The notes under the pieces are model-generated. The model did not search any database, was not told the DNA's origin, and worked only from the letters and a program-made list of their open reading frames with translations. Source: Elusimicrobia bacterium RIFCSPHIGHO2_02_FULL_57_9 (GTDB lineage Bacteria > Elusimicrobiota > Elusimicrobia > UBA1565 > UBA9628). Taken from it: DNA of 8,237 bases. Of the stretch, positions 3,888 to 8,237 are shown piece after piece. Position numbers and translations under genes: made by a program. The stretch covers positions 653 to 8,889 of the forward strand of contig MGUO01000097.1 of NCBI GenBank assembly GCA_001800015.1, given 5' to 3'. Position 1 is the first letter of the stretch, and the number at the start of each line of letters is the position of its first letter.

Positions 3888-5969
3888 ATGATTTCCGTTA
3901 TTTGCTCGTTAATTATTGGTTCGGCCTCGCCGGCGTTTCCCGCGGCGCAGCCTATAAAGGCTCAGGGGCAAACCTTGCTGCGTCCTGCTTCCATTCAGCG
4001 CCAATCCATTTTTAAGAAATTGCTGCAAAACAGGGCTCTGGCCAATATGGCTTCTCAAGGGCCGCAAGAGGCTGACGACAACAGCCGGGTCTTTTTCCAT
4101 GTAGGAAAGCGGCGGACTTCGGATGCTTCGCGGCAAGCCGGCGCAGCGGGTGAATTCATCGCCCAGGGGCAGACGCTGGAGGCTGTTTCGGGCCAAGAGG
4201 CCCTAAGACTTTGGATGGTAAAATCCTTCCTGCAATTCGGCTTCGAGAAAAATCCTCAGGAGTCCAATAAGGCGGTTGAGCTTTTGCTTCAGCCGAAAAT
4301 TCTCGATTCTTGGGGGACTTACGCCACCGGCCCCCGGCAGACTCTTACCGTCTCCACGCCCGGGGAGGGCAAGGAAGTTCTAGTTGAATTCACCAGGGAT
4401 AATGGAAGGTGGAAAAAGCCCACCGTAATACGCGGGCACTATGATGGTAAAAGCCAATACGACGTGACCCTTCAATTCCCGCAGCTGACTCATGCTGTTA
4501 CCATGACTCAATCCAAGAAGGTCAAAAGTTCGCCTGAGGTCATCACGCTCTTAGACAAGAAATTCGCCGGCTGGCTTGCGAGCCGGGAGCAATTGCAGGA
4601 CATGGATTTCCTGGCGCGCCGCCAGCTCTCCGAGCCCGGGTTTAAGGCGTGGGAGCATATCCGGGATAAATATGGAAATTATATGGGATATTCGCCGCGG
4701 GTCGCCCTGCTTGGGGAAATTGCCTGGGCCGAACTTTTTCATATTCTAGACTGGAATGGATTCAAAAAAGAGCATAAACCGCAGGGGCGCTTGCGGCTGG
4801 ATATCGTTTACGGCCATTTGGGCGACAAGGAATTGGGAGAGCCAAAACCCATCGATAAAGAACAGGCCGAAGAGCTTTTTCGCAAGCTGCTGGAGCGGGG
4901 TTATACGCCGGATAAGAAGGGGGATATTTTAACAAAAACCATCTCTTATAAGGGCAAGCCCGTAGAAATCGAGATTCGCATTACCCAGCCCGCGATTTCA
5001 AATAAATTGCTGACCAGGGGCATGCGGCATATTCTGGCGCAAACGCGCATGCCGGCCGTTGAGAGAAGAGGAATCTTGAAGGAAATTTTAGAAAAGGGGG
5101 AAGCCGCCCCCGCCGGGCTTTTCGCTGCCGGAGCCTTGGCTCGGGCAGCCTGCGACCGCATAAACGCTTTAATTGAGAAGTTCAAAAGGGAACAGATGAG
5201 CCGGTCGTTTAAGGCCAAGAGAGCCTTCGAGGATTCCTTGGCCGAGGCCGATGTCGTGGTTTATGACGGCCACGCGGGCAACGGGGCGGGCTTCGGCTTT
5301 AGCGCTGCCGGCCCGTCGCACGATGATGTTCTGTCTTTCCGCATCGGAAAGATCAAGCCTTACATCTATAAGGAAATCGAAGAAATAACTAAAAATGAGT
5401 TTCTGCGCAAACTGCTGAGAATGTCCAAGTATAGCAACGAGGGTTATTTCGATTACGAGCTTCCCTTTACGCTTCCCTTCAGCCGGGGCAAGGATTTGAT
5501 GGAGCGGCTTGTTATTGACCCCAAGAGGCAAAGGCAGCTTCTTTTCTTTGACGCCTGCAACAGTCTCACCTTGTACGACAAGCTTTGGTCGCAGTTGTTG
5601 AGACATTATCAAAAAATCGTCAGTCCCGGGAAATTCGACATGCTGGGAACCCTTAATGACGCGGACCCAGCCGACGGCGTGGCCGCCAAGCTCGGCATGG
5701 TTAAAGCCGTGGAGCATGCCATGAATGCCGGGCAGACCTTGGAGCTGATTCGCGCCGGAGCCAAGCATGGGACTCAATACGGACCGGGCCGGCACATGGG
5801 CGTGGACGGCGAAGGAACTTATAAAGAGATTTACCCGGATTCAGCCAATAAATCCCATTCCGTGAATCTGTCTAACAGCGAAACCGCGGGATTTGTCATC
5901 GACAACAACGGCGCGCGGATGAGCTTCAGCGAACCGTCCAATCGGGTCAAATCCTACCCGCTACAATAA
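3888..5969 (+). CDS. Large exported protein with a clan CD-like His/Cys dyad
   Basis: I do not recognise a named family for this 693-residue protein. The start MISVICSLIIGSASPAFPAAQ looks like a signal peptide without a basic n-region, with cleavage probably after about residue 20. An in-frame stop lies just upstream, so the ATG is the first available start. Residues about 30-440 are mixed alpha/beta and include DIVYGHLGDKE (305-315) and a hydrophobic Ala-rich helix (407-422). The C-terminal third has VVVYDGHAGNGAGFGFS (456-472) and LLFFDACNSLTLYDKL (551-566). This hydrophobic strand-H-G-like turn followed by strand-D-A-C-N-S resembles the His/Cys dyad of clan CD cysteine peptidases (caspase, gingipain, CHAT); H462 and C557 would be catalytic. 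A peptidase role outside the cytoplasm is inference. The tail (about 625-693) is Gly/Asn/Ser-rich. The gene converges on the FabD-like gene with a 12-bp gap and no clear terminator. Confidence 0.75.
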   Translation: MISVICSLIIGSASPAFPAAQPIKAQGQTLLRPASIQRQSIFKKLLQNRALANMASQGPQEADDNSRVFFHVGKRRTSDASRQAGAAGEFIAQGQTLEAVSGQEALRLWMVKSFLQFGFEKNPQESNKAVELLLQPKILDSWGTYATGPRQTLTVSTPGEGKEVLVEFTRDNGRWKKPTVIRGHYDGKSQYDVTLQFPQLTHAVTMTQSKKVKSSPEVITLLDKKFAGWLASREQLQDMDFLARRQLSEPGFKAWEHIRDKYGNYMGYSPRVALLGEIAWAELFHILDWNGFKKEHKPQGRLRLDIVYGHLGDKELGEPKPIDKEQAEELFRKLLERGYTPDKKGDILTKTISYKGKPVEIEIRITQPAISNKLLTRGMRHILAQTRMPAVERRGILKEILEKGEAAPAGLFAAGALARAACDRINALIEKFKREQMSRSFKAKRAFEDSLAEADVVVYDGHAGNGAGFGFSAAGPSHDDVLSFRIGKIKPYIYKEIEEITKNEFLRKLLRMSKYSNEGYFDYELPFTLPFSRGKDLMERLVIDPKRQRQLLFFDACNSLTLYDKLWSQLLRHYQKIVSPGKFDMLGTLNDADPADGVAAKLGMVKAVEHAMNAGQTLELIRAGAKHGTQYGPGRHMGVDGEGTYKEIYPDSANKSHSVNLSNSETAGFVIDNNGARMSFSEPSNRVKSYPLQ

Positions 5970-5981
5970 GTCTCCGCGCAG

Positions 5982-6908
5982 CTATTCGATTTTGACGGCC
6001 AGGGTGGTAACGCCGGGCATGAGCTTGCCGTCTTCATCCTGCAGTTGATCTTTGATCCAGGTCACCGGCTGGGGCTTGTGGGCCACCTCCAGAAAATTGC
6101 GGCAGCCGTGATCATAGGCGGCCCACACCGCGTCCATGTGCAGTTCGCAGGAGTCCGCCTGATCCACCAAAAGCCGGCGGATGCGCGCGGGATCGGTTTC
6201 CTGCTTGCCCGAGCTGCCCATGAAGACGGGAACTTTCGGCGATTTTACTTCGAGTTGACCCAATGCCTGTTGCAGCGCGTCCTTGCACGGGGAAAAAGCC
6301 TTGGTGTGATAAGGTCCCTCGACTTTGAGCAGCTTGACTTTGACGGGCCAGCCTTCATCCTCGATCTTGCGGCAGAGGGCTTCCAAATCCGTCATTTTGC
6401 CGCCGGCTACGCCCCGGCCGATGGTGTTGTGCAGGGCCAGGGAAACTCCCGGGAAATTGTTGATGTCCTGCGCGATATCGCCGATAAAATCGGTGGACAG
6501 GGCGGCCAAGCCCATGGGCGCCTCGAATTCTTTGCAGACATCGTAAAAGGCCTGGGCCCGGGCGCGGATAAAGCGGCCTGAATCCTCCACGCTCAAAGCC
6601 TCGGCGGCGACCAGCGCCGCGACTACTCCCATGGAGTGACCTATGGCCCCGTCCAGATTAATTTCGGGATGGAGGCTGCGATAGGCCAGCCAATTGGCCA
6701 CGTGATGGGCGTGAATAGCTCTTTGCGCGTTAAAGGTCAAAGCCAGCTGCGGATCGGGCATTTCCGTCATAATGAATTCAAGGTCTTCGCCCAAGGAAGG
6801 CTTAAGCCTTTCAAGGATTCCCCTGGCGCTCTTAATTTTCCACAGCGCCAGGCCCATCCCGGACTCCTGTACCGATTGCCCGGCGAACATCACGCAGTAT
6901 TTTTTCAT
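5982..6908 (-). CDS. FabD-like malonyl-CoA:ACP transacylase
   Basis: This 308-residue acyltransferase moves malonyl from CoA to the phosphopantetheine arm of a carrier protein in the cytoplasm, feeding fatty acid or polyketide elongation. The family signature is complete. FAGQSVQESGMG (8-19) corresponds to the usual GQGSQ oxyanion region with a residue missing. The nucleophile S92 is in GHSMG (90-94), R117 is in IRARAQAF at the malonyl carboxylate position, and H201 is in GPYHTKAF. The ATG at 6908 is preferred over the upstream in-frame ATG at 6965: it overlaps the preceding gene's stop as ATGA, and MKKYCVMFAGQ is the typical FabD opening. Overlap implies translational coupling with the acyltransferase-PPTase gene, so it probably serves that gene's carrier-protein system rather than general fatty acid synthesis. 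It is shorter in the GQS loop than housekeeping FabD, which may reflect a specialised partner. Confidence 0.9.
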   Translation of the reverse strand: MKKYCVMFAGQSVQESGMGLALWKIKSARGILERLKPSLGEDLEFIMTEMPDPQLALTFNAQRAIHAHHVANWLAYRSLHPEINLDGAIGHSMGVVAALVAAEALSVEDSGRFIRARAQAFYDVCKEFEAPMGLAALSTDFIGDIAQDINNFPGVSLALHNTIGRGVAGGKMTDLEALCRKIEDEGWPVKVKLLKVEGPYHTKAFSPCKDALQQALGQLEVKSPKVPVFMGSSGKQETDPARIRRLLVDQADSCELHMDAVWAAYDHGCRNFLEVAHKPQPVTWIKDQLQDEDGKLMPGVTTLAVKIE

Positions 6909-8237
6909 GAGATCATGAAGCTGTAAGCGGCGAAACGCCCCGAATGCGACAGTGAAACGCCCCAATCGCAGATTTTGCCGCTGCGCAAGATTTTGGGAAT
7001 GCCGTCCTGTTCGCTGAACGCCAGAACCGACGGGGAAGGTATTTCATCGGAAGACTGCGCGATGAATTTTAGGCACTGTTCGCGCGCGTAGTCCTGCGCG
7101 GCGGCGTCTGCCGGCACTTCATCGACCTTCCAAAGCACATCGCCCGGGTTGTCCTCATCGCCGATAAAGCCGCCGCGCAGAACCGCGATGCAATGTATCT
7201 TATCCGCGTCATCATCGGTGAAGGCGACTTCCACCTGGCAGCCGGTGGGCAAATGCACGACTTGGCGCCGGAAAAGATCGACTTCAAGCATCCCATAAGC
7301 CCCCACGGGCGTCTGGAGTCCGGACTGGGCCAAGGCTTTATGAGAGGCTTCTTTGGCCGCGAAGAATTTCCAAAAAACGAAATAAATCTGAGCCGGTTGC
7401 TGGGAGCGCAAGTAGGCCAGCTCCTTGGGGGTGAGATGCCTATCGACCCATTCCCAATCGACCTCGTTTGCTTCCAGGTCGAAATGCTCCCGGGCCTTCT
7501 CGGATTTTAGATCGACCACGTCGTTGCCGCCGCAATTCCTGGGCCAGGCGCCATCCTTAAACCACTCCAACTGCAATTCGGCCAATTTATTGAACAGTCT
7601 TTCGGAAATGGCGCGGGGGTTGGTTTCCCCGGGCAAGACGCCGTCGATTAAGTCGGCGCGCATGAGGAAGCGTTCGCCTTTGGCGGGATAGACGGTGGTA
7701 TAGAGTTGATTCTCGCCGCGCAAATAGACGCAGAGAAATTTAGCGGCGGGAACTTCCAGGGCCATGCGCCCGAGAAAATCCTTGGGCCGCTTAGCCTCAA
7801 ACCAGCCGCTGCGCGAGCGTCCGGCTTCCGGATAGATAAAGACGGATCCCCCGTGGCGCAGCAGCCATACGCATTTCTCGAAGGCCATCTGGCGCCAGCG
7901 CACCGAGGCTTCGTCCTCTCCCTCGCGCAAAAACGGGATGCAGCGGCAAAGATACATTAAAAAGCGCACCATGCGCTGGCGTAGAGGGCCTCCCAGAAAG
8001 TAGTAATTGCGGTATTCAGGCGTCGACCAAGGAACCAGGCGGGAACAGTACATTTTATGCCATGGGAAGACGGCCCAGAAAATCAGAAAAGAGTCGATGA
8101 GGGTGAGATGATTGGCGGCCCATATGACCGGGCCATCATGACGGGAGAGCTTTTCCCAGACCTGCGCGCGGAATTTGCCCAGATCCTTGAAGGAGTAGCC
8201 AAAATAGAACCGGCCCGCTAGGAGGATGACGGCGTAA
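6905..8237 (-). CDS. Fused PlsC-type acyltransferase and 4'-phosphopantetheinyl transferase, 5' partial
   Basis: The frame is open to the right edge, so the true start lies beyond; 443 residues are visible, counted here from the first complete codon. Residues about 1-210 are a lysophospholipid-type acyltransferase: HX4D in NHLTLID (H43, D48) and a glycine/arginine motif FIYPEAGRSRSG (about 134-143). Such enzymes move acyl groups from CoA or ACP to glycerol-phosphate or similar acceptors at the membrane. From about 235 there is a phosphopantetheinyl transferase: GNDVVDL (237-243) with the metal-binding Asp, FWKFFAAKEASHKAL (288-302) with the KE pair, and a C-terminal SLSHSGRFAAYSF (428-440). 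It would convert apo carrier proteins to the holo form. GND-type PPTases ending in SLSH-GRF are known as stand-alone proteins; fusion to an acyltransferase is unusual. The stop overlaps the FabD-like start by ATGA. Context points to a PUFA-synthase-like or PKS/FAS locus upstream, off the edge. Confidence 0.88.
   Translation of the reverse strand, partial: YAVILLAGRFYFGYSFKDLGKFRAQVWEKLSRHDGPVIWAANHLTLIDSFLIFWAVFPWHKMYCSRLVPWSTPEYRNYYFLGGPLRQRMVRFLMYLCRCIPFLREGEDEASVRWRQMAFEKCVWLLRHGGSVFIYPEAGRSRSGWFEAKRPKDFLGRMALEVPAAKFLCVYLRGENQLYTTVYPAKGERFLMRADLIDGVLPGETNPRAISERLFNKLAELQLEWFKDGAWPRNCGGNDVVDLKSEKAREHFDLEANEVDWEWVDRHLTPKELAYLRSQQPAQIYFVFWKFFAAKEASHKALAQSGLQTPVGAYGMLEVDLFRRQVVHLPTGCQVEVAFTDDDADKIHCIAVLRGGFIGDEDNPGDVLWKVDEVPADAAAQDYAREQCLKFIAQSSDEIPSPSVLAFSEQDGIPKILRSGKICDWGVSLSHSGRFAAYSFMIS

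Noticed and set aside
5169..5795. A 208-codon minus-strand open frame opposite the His/Cys protein gene
   Set aside because: It lies wholly antisense to a gene with a signal peptide, motif structure and promoter; the translation shows no recognisable domain, and it has no start context of its own.
6045..6581. A 178-codon plus-strand open frame opposite the FabD-like gene
   Set aside because: It is a shadow of a G+C-rich gene whose active-site motifs are unmistakable on the other strand.
6909..6965. Upstream in-frame ATG extending the FabD-like protein by 19 residues
   Set aside because: The extension would overlap the PPTase C-terminal motif, adds a non-homologous tail, and the ATGA overlap start at 6908 gives the normal FabD N-terminus.

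Overview
The window reads as a piece of bacterial chromosome from a diderm. It has a lipobox-bearing amidohydrolase, two proteins with export signals and dense bidirectional gene packing. The taxon cannot be fixed from the sequence. The mix of genes (an unusual QueC subfamily, large exported orphan proteins, a PfaE-like PPTase fusion) recalls poorly cultured groups such as Elusimicrobiota or Deltaproteobacteria-like lineages, but this is an impression only.

Layout. The left edge holds the first 55 codons of a class III PLP aminotransferase on the minus strand (1-167). It is divergent from a QueC-like 7-cyano-7-deazaguanine synthase homologue (197-829), with only 29 bp between the two start codons. 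Immediately downstream is a RelBE-type toxin-antitoxin pair (842-1060 ribbon-helix-helix antitoxin, 1063-1320 RelE/ParE toxin). Its promoter carries two identical 10-bp palindromes exactly 20 bp apart, the first lying inside the end of the QueC gene. A non-coding stretch (1321-1463) separates this from a small exported orphan protein on the minus strand (1464-2027). A hairpin-rich spacer (2028-2160) follows, then a minus-strand amidohydrolase family 3 lipoprotein candidate (2161-3744).

A divergent 143-bp promoter region with 11-bp-phased repeats leads to a 693-residue exported protein on the plus strand (3888-5969). Its C-terminal third has a His/Cys pair resembling clan CD (caspase/gingipain/CHAT-like) peptidases. 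It converges, with a 12-bp gap, on a minus-strand operon that continues off the right edge. That operon encodes a fused lysophospholipid-type acyltransferase plus 4'-phosphopantetheinyl transferase (6905 to beyond 8237), overlapping by ATGA with a FabD-like malonyl-CoA:ACP transacylase (5982-6908).

How the genes fit together. The right-hand operon supplies three activities a carrier-protein-based megasynthase needs: carrier activation, malonyl loading and product transfer to a glycerol-phosphate type acceptor. A PUFA-synthase-like or type I FAS/PKS locus probably lies just beyond the right edge. The toxin-antitoxin pair is self-contained. Several genes share a design in which a -10 box sits about 5-12 nt before the start codon with no Shine-Dalgarno sequence, suggesting leaderless or near-leaderless transcripts. 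The best candidates for something undescribed are the exported His/Cys protein and the acyltransferase-PPTase fusion with its missing neighbours.
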